DNA of 64,000 bases from Fragum whitleyi. Taxonomy: Eukaryota; Mollusca; Bivalvia; Cardiida; Cardiidae. The DNA is taken from contig OX411543.1 of NCBI GenBank assembly GCA_948146395.1, positions 68,831,474 through 68,895,473 of the forward strand, read 5' to 3'. The position numbers and the translations under genes are program-made. Below are positions 49,501 to 57,223 of this stretch, piece after piece. Under the pieces are notes generated by a model. It worked only from the letters and a program-made list of their open reading frames with translations, had not been told where the DNA came from and did not search any database. The stretch's first letter is position 1. Every line of letters starts with the position of its first letter.

Positions 49501-52500
49501 TTATGCAAATGAATTTGATCAAAGATAAATTTTCTTGACAACATTCATTTTGTACATGTATAAGGTCTATCAACATGTATGTCTTTTGTAGCTATCAACT
49601 GGTACTGAGTTTATACTAAACCTCAAACGAATATAAAAGTTTTGCTGAAAAATGGCCACCCAAGGGCAGATAACTCTAGCATGGAAACGAGAATGGAAAG
49701 AAACCTTCAAATTTTGATAAAATGAATGTACAATGTTAACTACATTATTATATACTTTGATATTGTCTCTATGTATTTGAACGGGAGGAAAGTATGCAAT
49801 ATTTTTTGATATTGCATACTTTGATATTGCACTCAGATTATTTTCACGTGCACAAATTGACTGGACTACTTTCTGGTTGCTATCTCGCCGTAAGTCAACA
49901 TAAAATCACATTATCAGCACTTTCTTTTTGCATCAAATATTCGAGAAATAGTTTTGTCAGAGTAAAGAAATACGTTTCAAGTTCTTTGAATGCCTAAAGG
50001 GCAATACATCATTGTTTGTTATTATCTATTTGAAAACATTTTCCGAGAAATCAACCACTTCGTCCCCTCCCCTTCTCCGTCTTTCCTCAGATCCCCCCAC
50101 CTCAAATTTCTTCCAAATCACTGTTTTTGTCTCTCCGTTGCCTATGTTATTTTATAACTCTTTCAAAACTAATTCATGACCACCCCTTTGTGTCTTTCAT
50201 AATTCTTGTATCTTTCTCTCTTTTTCTCTATCTTTTCTTTTGTCTCGTCTTTCTCTCCGTCCTGTCCTTCGTGACTATCGCTAGTCTGGCCCGGTTTCAA
50301 GAACGCCGATTGAGTAAGTTCTGGAACATGTAACTGGTAAGAATAACAAATGAACAAGTTTTTACATATATATTTATTTCATTTTTGTTCAAAGTAAGTC
50401 GAAATCAACGCGTAATTAAAAATCGAAAATGCGAATCGCCACAAAAATGTCCGCCGTCCGTTTTGTTTACACTGTTACTTCATAGCAACGGATGTATTCA
50501 TCCGAACGTAAAAATATAACGGAAAGGATTTTGCGGGAAAATGTCTACGGCGTAACTGTTATTAAAAGTGGTTTAATTTTTAACAAAAAATCGTTCTTGA
50601 AGTATAGGTGATGTAAAAATTTAATAAATAAGGAGTGGACATCGTCCAACAATATCAAAGTATACAATAAAAAGGTTATTGAATTTAAATGGGAATATAT
50701 TGTGTCGGACTCGTTCTTTTGGCGTAGTCGCCCTCGCAAGCTCGGGCACTATGCCAAAAGAACTCGTCCGACACAATATATTCCCATACAAATTCAATAA
50801 CCTATAATATAAGAAAAAATATCGTTTGGCGGAAAAAAAATGACGCCATGTGTCCATTGCTATCTTAATTAGGAAAAAAAAAACACGCAAATTTGCCATC
50901 ACATTTTTTTAAATGTTACAAACTCGCTTGCTTAAATCTTTCTAAATTTATACAAAAACTGACACAGCCCCATTTATCTTGAATTTCGAGTTACTCTATC
51001 CCATCCTTTATTTCAACTTTGTATGTAAGAACTGCATCGATTATGTTTATATTTGAACCATTAAGGACCCGGATAGTCATGTATGTATAAAGGTAGATTT
51101 TAAACCATAAGTCCGAGATGATATTCACATTACTTTGTAATAAAAAAAACCGTTAAGAATGTGATTATAAGAAAGGAACATAACTCGATTAGAGATAATC
51201 TCGAGTACGCGAGTACATCTTGAATATTTATTGATGGTAATCGGCACATCTACAGAACATAATAAGTCAATTTGTTACACGACAATTGTACTGCCAGATT
51301 CCGTGTGAAGATCGATTGATAGTATGTTATACTCGTCTCAGACCACACCTGGGTGATAATGATGAATATTCCAGATGAACATTTCAGGTATTTAATAAAC
51401 AGAATTGTGTGAAATTCGGTGTGATTCACTCCAAAACGCCAATTGTTCGTTAAATTACTAACTTACTTCTTGTGCTTAACTTTTCAAAAGTGGAACGCGC
51501 TGTACTGAATCATATCCATGCTTTGTAAATTGCTGTCATTGTTGTTTTCATTCCCACCTGATTGTGAGAATGACTTTACCTGAGGTGATTCTTTAAAGAC
51601 AATGGTTTGAAAATATGCTCCTTTCAAGCAGAAAAAGAAACTGCATTTTCTTAATCAGGGTGACAACCTAAGCCATTTAAACGAGTGTTGTATAGTCGCC
51701 GTTTTGTATGAGATGAGATATGAGACAATATAACAAAAACTGACGAAATTAGCGGAATTTTATTCCTTCCCTTCATAAAAATCTACGTCCTTCGATGTTT
51801 GCGTGTTTAAACGCACCATTCATACGTTTTAAAATACACACCAGCCGAAAAAATTCACCGAAGGATTTCATCATTTTGAATGGAATTTGTTTTGAAAGAT
51901 TTCGAAGTTTTATGAACGATTTCGATTTTGGAACGTTTTTGAATGTTTTGAGTACGTGTTTTGACTGAATAAATGGGGCGCTGATCGAGCGATTTGGAGT
52001 GGTTTGCTCGAGGTGAATATCAATTTAACATTTGTAACTGTAACAGTACCTACATTCGCGCCGTTGTATACAAAATTTCAATCAACAGCGTTGGCTTTAA
52101 AATTTAGGGTTGTAGACCTGTAATACTTCTCTCACAAGTACCAGTTTTGTATGTTAAACCGCAACTTTTGAACTCCAAGATGATACAAATAAAGCGTTAA
52201 CGTACGTTCATATTTAGAATGTGATACTATACATGTGAAAGACAGTTATCTCTGGTGGTCCGCCCGATAAAAAATAAGGGTGTCTATGTGAGAAAAAAGT
52301 ACTATATATATAATACTGAGGAATAAGGCGAGAAATCTTTATGGTTTTGTTTCCATTTAACCATCTAAGTTTAAGTATCAAATGAATATCAAACGATAGC
52401 TACTATCATATCGAATAAACGCGATAAGGTAACAAATACCCCATAAAATGTTAAATTAATAGCCCTGTCGCATGTCAGACCAACATTTACTGTTGTCGCC

Positions 52501-55500
52501 GCCAATTTAATTGTTCTTTTCATGTTTGTAATTGTTCTGCGATCTTGTGGAACCAATGGATTACATTTTCAATGTTAAAAGCATGTCCATCGTTATGTAG
52601 ATTATAGCCAACATGCTTTAATTATCTTGATTCGAGCTTTGTTAAATTGTAATCCAACTTTAAAAACGTTTATGAATTACTCAAAATTTGTAATAGTTAT
52701 AGCTCATTTCTTACAATTAACTCAAAATACCTTAAGCAGTGACATCACGGATAATTATACTTCCGGGGGGGGGGGGGGGGGGGGCTCGTTGGTAAAAGTA
52801 GATCTTCAATAAAAATAGTGTGGCTTGAAAAAGGCATTTTCGAGTGGGGAACAGTGATCCACATGCATGTTTTTTTTGTTGATGTTGTTGTTGTGTTTTT
52901 TACTTATATTGCACCTCTTCTTTTATTTAACGCTTGGTTTGGGTTTTTTGTTGTTGTTTTTTGTTTATTTTGTGCATTCATGTTTGTTGCGTCACAGAGT
53001 CCTATATTCTACCATCAAATCGAGGTATACAAAAAGTTGGAGGAGCAAATTCAATCATTATTGTTTTTTTATAAAAATATCATTGGCGAGACAAAATCAG
53101 TAGGGAACGTTCGGTGAACAAAACATCGTGGTTGCAGCGAATGCATTTTGTATTCTATTAAGTACGATTTTTTCATTTGTAGAAATTTCGCGTGATCTTT
53201 GCAGAATTACAAAATTAACACGCGCAAAAGATCCAAGGTATTCATTTCAAAAGGGAAAGTGAGATTTTATATCGTTTCATACCCTGTCGTCCTCCCTTTT
53301 TATGTCAATTTGAAAAGGTGATATATTATTATGATGTGTGGATTCGAAGAAACTCGCCAATTCAATTCTTTCTTCTGTACAAATATATATTAACATTTCA
53401 CCATCAGAATCAGTTATACATGTATATCAGCAAAATGTTCTTTTGATTAACATGCAGACCAGTTATTCAGGGATTTTCCATTACTTTTAACGAACAACTG
53501 TGTATAAGCATGACGTCAAAAATCGTTTTTGTAAAATACTCGTTGACATGATAAAGATCTTTCGAGACGTTTTGATAGAGAATATTGACTTGACTGTCTA
53601 GTTTAAAATGTAACCCCCGCTCATCATGACGTTAAGTCACGTAGCCTACTTATTCGAGCAGATCGTCCGGTTCTGCGATAAGGGTTTTGAATTTAGAAGG
53701 AAATTGCGGCTTTTCATTGGCGGAAAAAATAGGGCAATCGATATTTTTTTATTAATGACACACTTGTTCGGGTAATATTAGTAGCAAAATCAATATTACT
53801 TATTTGTTGTTATCACTCGTGTGCAGAATTGTATCCGGAGAAATGTCTCTTGGTACGCAGTCGATGCTTCACATGACCCAGCGCGATCTGTATTAACACA
53901 AGCTTGATCAAAGACTCCATCATAACAGCGTTTAAGTGTGCGAACCTGACAGTGCTTCATCATAATTATCGACTTCAAGGAAGATTTGCGACGAGATGCC
54001 AATATTACTCGGAAATATATATTTTGTTACTAAAAAGATATCGTAGTGTCAGATGAAATCGGCAAGGTTAAATTTACTCTAATTAAGCACAAAGTTCTTC
54101 ATAATGATAATACCAATTTGAATTACAGGTACGAAATGTACACAAAAGAGACCAGTCAGCCAATAGACCGCTCATTTGAGGTCATGATTTTAACTAGCGG
54201 AACAGTAATGAAAGAATATAGAATAATGTCAAGATGGCGATTCTGCGTTTTGTAGTATCCTCGTGTATCCGGAGGTTGAACAATTATCTATGAATTCAAA
54301 TAAACTAACAGTACCCGGATTAAATAGGGATCTCAATAATTCATGATAATACAACTGATACAGGTCTGAAACGCAATCGCCCCATGCAATGACTTTTTTG
54401 AAGAGTAAAGAGCCTTCGGTATTATGCATTCAATAATTTGTAATGTATGTTGCAGTAATTCAGCTAATAAAGCGTTATTATAAGCATTCTGGTGATAGAA
54501 TTGCAAAGAAAATGGTTTCTCTTGGACTCGATTGAAAAATACATTCTTCTTTTTTACAAGAAATATGTGCAATAAATTAACATGTCGCCTAAATGTTGTG
54601 TCATGGTACATGTCAAATTGAAACTTCAGCAAGTTCTCTTTACGCCCTTGCATCGATTGACATGGTGTTTTTGCCCTGTCTGTCGGCTGTCTGTTTCACC
54701 GTTATTCTGTCTGTCTGTTTATCAGTCAAACACTTTAAAATATTCCATAGCTTTTAAATTGTAAGTTAAAGAGCCTTTTCATTTCATATGATTTTTGATT
54801 TGCAATAACTTTAAATTCTTGAGTAGTTTGTCTGAATTGGTTTATTTGCAGCTTTCAATAATCTTTCTGGTATATTGCGGCGGTTGGATCACCTAACAAT
54901 GGATTGCTGGTATTTCTCGTACCAGTACTATGATTAGATCCTTTCCTAGCCTCCAGCTACTATCCGAGATAAGTCTACGATTATCAACCCATTGGTGATA
55001 GATAATTAGTCGAAAAAGATGGGTACCGCCGTCGGGGATCGAACCCGGGAGCTCTAAATTGACAGTCCGGCGCTTTACAAAATGTGCTTTGACGGCGCCT
55101 CTAGAGTCTAGAACACCGACAGTTTACTAAGTCTTATTTGTTTGAAATTGAATTCTTTACATGTATACCCCACACTTGTGCTTGTAACACAATCTTTTAA
55201 CCGATAACAAATTCTGAATTGTAAGTGACGCCTTACTATTCAAAACGATCATTGCTTAAGATTAGAAATTTCTATTGATACATGCACCAATTTCAAGGTC
55301 ATCGATTATGTTCAACATAATTTTAAATGCCTACTTTGGGTAAAATTGAAACACAACAATGGTCAAATGTCTAAGCGGTAAGGGATATATATGTGACAAG
55401 ACCTTTCAAAAAAGTCAAGGTCAAGGGAAATGTCTGTTGTTTCGAAATAAATGGTCGTTGAAGGAACATAAGTGTTTAACATATATGTTATGTTTCTTTT

Positions 55501-56701
55501 GACCTGGCTTGAAATTTAAATGATTCATGTAGATTGACAAAATTCAATTACATGTATACTGTAATACAAACGGGCAATATGGCAACGTTTAAGGCAAATT
55601 AAAGTATAACTACGATACTCACACAGTTGTGAGTTCGATCAACGGTGGCGGCAAATATCCTTTCCGACGTTTGTCTCTCACCAATGAATAGATAATTGTA
55701 AACCTATGTGAGATAGCAGTCGGAGAGTAAGAAAGGGTGTAATGGTAGTACAGGTGAAAGAAATACCAGGAATCCATTGTTAGGTGCTTCGGCCGCCGCG
55801 ATATAACTGCGAAGTTGTTGAAAGCGGCGTAAAACCCATTCAAACCAACAAAACGATACTTACAAAAACAATAAACACCCGCTTAACAAATAATTTCGAC
55901 ATGTGTTTTAGTTTTTCATACAATTGGAAAGGGTAGTAATTTCACACCGAAGGTCAGCTGTGAGGTCTTTGAAGAAAATGTATAAAAGACTAAATATGAT
56001 CGTGTTACCCAAGACATAACCGTTTCGTGTCTAAGAGATTCGTTACAAGAACTTAGCGATGTGTTCAAATTAACAGCCGTGAACTACATGCTACGTGAGC
56101 AAGAGGGTAAATAATCTACGAAAAGCAATTATCGTCAGACTCGCCGAGTTGCGCTTGGCATACAAAATAGTGATCATATTGTGCGAAACAAAAATATATG
56201 TTGACAGCTAACACCAGATGATAGTGTTTTTCCATATAGCCCGCGCTGCCTACTTATATATTGTTGTGTCATGTTTATTACCAAGTGATGTAATGTTATG
56301 TTGCTTTTGTCTGGGCAAATAAAACATATCTAGAAAATAGTAAAACCTATCACGAGCTAAATCATCTTAATCCTTTCTTCATTTAGACGGTAAAATTACA
56401 GTGAAAAATACGTTTGTAAGTACAATCTTTATTTTGGACAACTTTGTACAAGTAATTTTCTATTCATTGAAAAGGAATATTTTGAAAACAGATGATTTAT
56501 AGATGATATTTTGATGATTTGACACTCGTTAATACTATTATAATTTACATTTGTATCTTTATAATAATGGAATTATTTTATCATTATTACTTTCTTTCAT
56601 TACATGTATTATTTTTTAATACAGTTTTACAGTACAAAAGACGCGTTTTTATCTAAAATATCTATTTCTAAAATTTATTATTATTATTCAAATTATCACC
56701 A

Positions 56702-56745
<44 letters not shown>

Positions 56746-57223
56746 GTTTCAGGTTGACTGAGAAAAAAATGCCTCTAGACAGTCTACGAGGCAAATGTTG
56801 ACGACGAACGACCGACGGTGGATGTCGAACGACGGGAGACGGACATCACACAACCACAAAAGGTCACATTGAGCACTTCGTGATCAGGCGAGCTTGTAAA
56901 TATGTTGATAGATTAAAATCTTTCTTTAATAATATGGACGGCGTTCCTGTGCCCTTAAAACCCCATCAAGACCAATCATTTAGAATATTGACTAATCATA
57001 CAACAATATTAAATACTTACCATCTGCGGTACCAGAGCATCGATACCAAGAAACTTCTGATCTGAGTCTAAACTTGATAACTATGTGTAATCATTGGAAA
57101 TACTATGCAGATGTTTTAAACATACTTACCACCAAGCACAAGCAGAACGATCAAATGGACGGAAGTAAAGGACGGTATCAATCTATACCACGTGATCAGT
57201 AAACCGGAAATGGCGTTCCACAT
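23891..57223 (-). CDS. zig-8-like: zig-8/DPR-like two-Ig, GPI-anchored cell-surface protein (complete gene, 5 core exons)
   Basis: Joining 57223-57130, 45524-45403, 35197-34987, 31122-30832 and 24009-23891 gives an uninterrupted reading frame of about 278 codons; every junction has GT/AG and compatible phase (1, 0, 1, 1). Seen: hydrophobic N terminus (residues 1-36), Ig1 with Cys63, Trp75, Asp119, Tyr123, Cys125, Ig2 with Cys162, Trp176, Asp217, Tyr221, Cys223, potential N-glycosylation sites at Asn50 and Asn163, and a C-terminal hydrophobic stretch of about 18 residues ending directly at the stop. Ig1 carries the VLTVG and DEW..I..VQ..D.G.YECQIST signatures, and Ig2 ends in VLVLNG-like sequence before a stalk, as in the zig-8/DPR family (C. 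elegans zig-8, Drosophila DPRs). Those proteins sit on neuronal surfaces and act in adhesion and synaptic or axonal recognition; the same role here is inferred. Lachesin/IgLON proteins are the alternative, but they usually have three Ig domains. The introns (11.6, 10.2, 3.9 and 6.8 kb) are full of mobile elements. Confidence 0.93.
25241..25264 (-). CDS. Candidate 24-nt cassette microexon B, in the stalk between Ig2 and GPI tail
   Basis: The minus strand carries a long pyrimidine-rich acceptor (about 25285-25265, ending TGTCGTTGCAG), then 24 nt, then donor GTACGTATAC. In the phase left by exon 4 the 24 nt are open and read AESNHDKR, and they hand exon 5 the same phase. Inclusion would lengthen the hydrophilic stalk by eight residues; skipping gives the same frame. 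The TGC directly before the AG resembles the UGC element associated with neuronal microexons in other animals, which is suggestive only. Confidence 0.55.
26498..26773. repeat. 71-bp tandem repeat, about four copies
   Basis: Units begin AAAAGATCGGTCTAGAAAAG and end ATGCAATAAAGGCTAAAT. Starts at about 26500, 26571 and 26642 give a period of 71 bp; the fourth copy is shorter by about 13 bp. The first three differ at only a few positions, so the array is recent. Confidence 0.92.
27318..28084 (+). mobile_element. Module element F, apparently two overlapping starts, terminal hairpin
   Basis: Heads at 27318 (AAACAAGACGGACAGAAAGG) and 27671 (AACAAGAGGGCCAGAATGGC), each followed by GCACTCACCTGAATTC-like sequence. 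B-like units (CGCCCTGTCACGCTCATATT) lie between. The 3' hairpin is at 28051-28084 (AGCTCACATTGAGCTC / GTGCTCAGGTGAGCT). The pair of heads suggests one copy inserted into another. Intron between exon 4 and exon 5. Confidence 0.6.
29935..30035 (-). mobile_element. Second copy of the short element found at 9403-9556
   Basis: Read on the minus strand it contains GGCGCGAGTACTGGTGAA, TTTCCTGG, GGGATTAATCTTA and TTTCCCAATCGATGTAAAAT in the same order and spacing as the inserted element at 9403-9556. Its ends are not sharp. It lies in the intron between exons 4 and 5 of the Ig gene. Confidence 0.65.
30832..31122 (-). CDS. Exon 4: Ig2 domain
   Basis: A 291-nt exon with acceptor CATTTGTCTTACAG and donor GTAAGTATG. 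It encodes 96 residues holding the whole second Ig domain: ISLICNATG (first Cys and an N-A-T glycosylation site), IDWFKDG (core Trp), KLVIDRSEMTDSGNYIC (D.G.Y.C) and the closing strand SKQVLVLN. A domain held on a single phase 1-1 exon is typical of IgSF genes. A conventional start inside this exon is not needed; the longest continuous minus-strand frame simply runs through the donor into the intron. Confidence 0.94.
31601..32707 (+). mobile_element. Module element E, with terminal hairpin
   Basis: Starts with a damaged GAGGGCCGTGATAAACC...GCTGACCTC head. It has five units (TTACCATGGAAACCAGAGTT, GATGAAATTAAATTCTTTTA, AGTTTCAGCTTGATTGGCC, GAGGAGAAGATTTTT), a GACAGACGGACGGACGATGG stretch and the hairpin AGCTCACCTTGAACACTTTG / TGCTCAGGTTAGCT (32673-32706). 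Lies in the intron between exons 3 and 4. Confidence 0.65.
32971..33009. repeat. ATT microsatellite
   Basis: About 13 ATT units. Confidence 0.98.
34987..35197 (-). CDS. Exon 3: second half of Ig1
   Basis: The acceptor (TGTATTTTAG) at 35199-35198 and donor GTAAGTATA at 34986 bound 211 nt. It encodes 70 residues starting VIWKRED and containing VLTVG, then DEWNLIINNVQPQDAG and RYECQIST, which supply the core Trp, the D.G.Y.C motif and the second Ig1 cysteine. The VLTVG plus YECQIST pairing is the most family-specific signature for zig-8/DPR proteins. One spare base (G) is left, completing an Ala codon with exon 4. Confidence 0.93.
35560..37170. repeat. Scattered C-type units, decayed
   Basis: Units with GACCTTGAACAATGTCCTTG, AAGGTCTTATCGTAAGCAAT and ACATATGAAATATGAAGCTT occur at 35575-35950 and 36525-36790. 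GACAGACAGGGC and GACGGACGGACGG stretches stand at about 35990 and 37120. Ends are not identifiable. Two minus-strand frames here follow the repeat. Confidence 0.5.
37712..37892. repeat. CT-rich low-complexity tract
   Basis: CTCTGT, CTCT and CTCCCT runs of about 180 bp. Frames on both strands here (Ser/Leu-rich and Arg/Glu-rich) are artefacts of the repeat. Confidence 0.97.
39008..39284 (-). mobile_element. tRNA-derived SINE copy, nearly full length
   Basis: On the minus strand: head with acceptor GCCGCCGTCAAAGCGC, GTCGGACTGTCAATCTAGAG, box B GGTTCGATCCCCGACG, then the core with ATCCTTTCTTAGCCTCCAGC (read on plus) and tail CGTTAAACCCCATTAAAACA. It sits in the intron between exons 2 and 3 of the Ig gene, same strand as the gene. 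Confidence 0.9.
40545..41055. repeat. Foldback-like element with about 100-bp inverted arms
   Basis: The left arm 40609-40712 (AACTGGTCTCCAAAGACGTA, TTGACCAAATATG) and right arm 40945-41055 (AATTTGGTCAACATG, TTCAATACGTCTTTGGAGAC) are inverse complements with moderate divergence. The head AACAAGATGTGTTTGTGAAA with its own small palindrome (TGTTTGTGAAACA) resembles the head at 19299. A C14 run lies at the left arm start. Confidence 0.6.
41432..42311 (+). mobile_element. Module element C, complete copy with terminal hairpin
   Basis: Start AACAAGAGGACCGCAAGCGG. About six units of 115 bp (TTGACCTTGAAAAATGACCT, GAACTTGGTACC.ACAGAAA, GGTCTTGTCCCAAGCAATG, ATCATGTGAAATATGAAGGC) are followed by the hairpin CTCGGGTTTTC TTC GAAAACAGCCGAG at about 42281-42308. 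Intron between exons 2 and 3. Confidence 0.7.
42912..43712. mobile_element. 801-bp DNA-transposon-like element with about 130-bp inverted ends, TA flanks
   Basis: Inverted ends start GACCACGCTTGAAGCGAA and stay similar for roughly 130 bp (shared GGC.AATCAGAGAAC, GTATATATCACAGAT, CAACTCCGAGC). Both sides abut TA. A separate 45-bp-armed hairpin lies in the middle (43245-43373). No transposase reading frame. Located in the intron between exons 2 and 3. Confidence 0.8.
43245..43373. repeat. Internal hairpin with 45-bp arms
   Basis: The arms CAGATAGTGTAAGAAAAGCG...AATCTCG and the reversed right arm CAGACAATGTTAGAAAAGCG...AATCTCG pair with a handful of mismatches; the loop holds TGACGCTCGTG. It also contains GCGTGGTCTAAGT, which reappears at the right end of the surrounding element. 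Confidence 0.8.
43732..44840 (+). repeat. Dispersed repeat R1, copy 1 (1.1 kb, begins with a hairpin)
   Basis: The first 100 bp (43732-43831) are an inverted pair with 41-bp arms (GTTAAACGCTAATGATTGAA, one mismatch) around a GC-richer loop GGAGGGAGCGTAGCGACC. The next kilobase is closely similar to 60113-61150, same orientation, ending in ATTGGATGATGATATAGGAC. No reading frame of note. Element class is unclear. Confidence 0.85.
45403..45524 (-). CDS. Exon 2: first half of Ig1
   Basis: This 122-nt exon follows the acceptor TTTTTGGTTATTTCAG and ends at donor GTAAGTATG, phase 0. It encodes 40 whole residues from IHGAMVNRLP to LGTNR, with the motif NVTYYTGDRAILQC containing the first Ig cysteine and an N-V-T glycosylation site. 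The likely signal peptidase site lies near its start (after IHGA or IHG). Splitting of Ig1 between the B-strand cysteine and the core tryptophan is seen directly: the tryptophan comes three residues into the next exon. Confidence 0.9.
45911..46877 (+). mobile_element. Module element A, complete copy with terminal hairpin
   Basis: It starts AAAAAGAGGGCCACAGTGGC (inner palindrome GGGCCACAGTGGCCC), followed by CTAACCTG. It carries five degenerate units (TTTTTGACCCCACTTGACCC, GATTTCATCAAGATAATCAT, GGCCTCTAGAGTGTCCAC) and ends in the hairpin around AGCACGAAGTGCT (46842-46877). In the intron between exons 1 and 2, close to exon 2. Confidence 0.7.
47975..48575 (+). mobile_element. Module element B, nested inside the 3.3-kb TTAA element
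   Basis: Start AGAGGCACAAGAGGGCCTG, units with CCACGCCCATATCTATGAAC and GATTTCGGGCTCAATATAAG, then GGACGTAGGGACGCACGACG and the end CTCTTCGGCAGTGGAGCTC. The 749-bp TTAA element at 59329 shows the site without it; exact joints are blurred by an A-run. Confidence 0.65.
48623..49470 (+). mobile_element. Module element D, complete copy with 3' terminal hairpin
   Basis: It starts AACAAGAGGACCATGATGG (with the inner palindrome GGACCATGATGGTCC) and GCTCACCTG. The interior has about four tandem units of roughly 170 bp (GGAGCCCAAATATGA, AACTTGGTAGAGGTCCA, CCAAATATGAAAGCTGTCT). A GACGG-rich stretch follows, then a terminal hairpin at 49438-49470 (AGCTCACCTTGAGCAC / GTGCTCAGGTGAGCT). Longer antisense frames here follow the repeat unit and are not genes. 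Confidence 0.75.
50674..50803. repeat. 130-bp foldback palindrome
   Basis: The arms start GGTTATTGAATTT and include GGGAATATATTGTGTCGGAC and TTCTTTTGGC on both sides, with few mismatches over about 60 bp; even the centre (GCCCTCGCAAGCTCGGGC) is self-complementary. It is the right end of the third insertion inside the 47589-50864 element. Confidence 0.88.
52765..52784. repeat. Run of 20 G
   Basis: An unbroken G20 tract, the longest of several in the window (also 36027-36038, 39504-39517 and, as C, 40605-40618). Confidence 0.95.
53796..54026 (-). CDS. Possible terminal exon of an unrecognised Cys-rich protein
   Basis: A minus-strand frame is open from 54026 to a TAA at 53798-53796, with five cysteines in its second half (KHCQVRTLKRCYDG, FDQACVNTDR, GSCEAS, RIQFCTRV). 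The stretch is visibly richer in G+C than its surroundings, and an AATAAA follows the stop by about 43 nt (53753-53748). No convincing acceptor or start codon was found, and the family is not recognised. It lies within intron 1 of the Ig gene, same strand. Chance remains a real possibility. Confidence 0.2.
   Translation of the reverse strand, partial: QNIYFRVILASRRKSSLKSIIMMKHCQVRTLKRCYDGVFDQACVNTDRAGSCEASTAYQETFLRIQFCTRVITTNK
54874..55101 (-). mobile_element. tRNA-derived SINE copy, lacking the 3' tail
   Basis: The minus strand shows the acceptor, GACTGTCAATTTAGAG, box B GGTTCGATCCCCGACGGCGG, and the core up to the CCGCCGCAATATA region; the CGTTAAACCCC tail is missing. Same family as 15460-15735. 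Located in intron 1 of the Ig gene. Confidence 0.85.
55630..55853 (+). mobile_element. tRNA-derived SINE copy, 5'-truncated
   Basis: The copy starts in the box B region (GAGTTCGATCAACGG) and keeps the core (TTTGTCTCTCACCAATGAA, ACCTATGTGAGATAGCAG, GGTGCTTCGGCCGCCGCG) and tail (GGCGTAAAACCCATTCAAACC). 5' truncation is usual for reverse-transcribed copies. Located in intron 1. Confidence 0.85.
56704..56742. repeat. ATT microsatellite
   Basis: About 13 ATT units immediately before a module-element 3' end. Confidence 0.98.
56745..56894 (+). mobile_element. 3' end fragment of a module element (A type)
   Basis: The last part of an A unit (TTTCAGGTTGACTGAG, GCCTCTAGACAGTCTACGAG) is followed by GACGACGAACGACCGACGG and the terminal hairpin TCACATTGAGCACTTCGTGATCAGGCGAGCT-like sequence. 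It follows directly on an ATT microsatellite. Confidence 0.6.
57021..57056 (-). CDS. Candidate 36-nt cassette microexon A, between signal peptide and Ig1
   Basis: An AG acceptor (57058-57057) and a donor GTAAGTATT (57020 downward) bracket exactly 36 nt. Read in the phase left by exon 1 it has no stop, encodes EVSWYRCSGTAD, and leaves the same phase for exon 2, so inclusion adds 12 residues including one Cys. The donor matches the GTAAGTAT shared by all core exons of this gene. The acceptor lacks a good pyrimidine tract, which is the main reason for caution. It may also be a chance match. Confidence 0.4.
57130..57223 (-). CDS. Exon 1: start codon and signal peptide
   Basis: The ATG is at 57223-57221 with A at -3; an upstream ATG at 57231 is followed at once by TGA, so it does not compete. 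The exon encodes 31 residues beginning MWNAISGLLI and ending HLIVLLVLG, a hydrophobic secretion signal. It ends with one spare base before the donor GTAAGTATG (phase 1), which joins the first two bases of exon 2 to make a Val codon. The stretch upstream (57224-57460) holds no recognised promoter. A good acceptor-like tract near 57460 could begin a 5' UTR exon, but nothing confirms it. Confidence 0.88.

Larger units (their letters stand above)
47589..50864. mobile_element. TTAA-flanked element, larger relative carrying three nested insertions (3.3 kb)
   Basis: TTAA at 47585-47588 and 50865-50868. The left part (GCGGCCTCCCGACTCTATAA..., 47605-47950), middle pieces (48575-48622 and 49480-49745) and right end (ATGACGCCATGTGTCCATTG) match, in order, the 749-bp element at 59329. 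Between them sit three blocks absent from that copy: about 47975-48575, 48623-49475 and 49750-50805. The left inverted end is more diverged (GGCGACAAAGGAAAGCGG). Confidence 0.8.

Noticed and set aside
52818..53117. Two overlapping hydrophobic plus-strand frames
   Set aside because: T-rich, simple-sequence DNA (GTTGTT, TTTT) gives apparent membrane segments in two frames at once.
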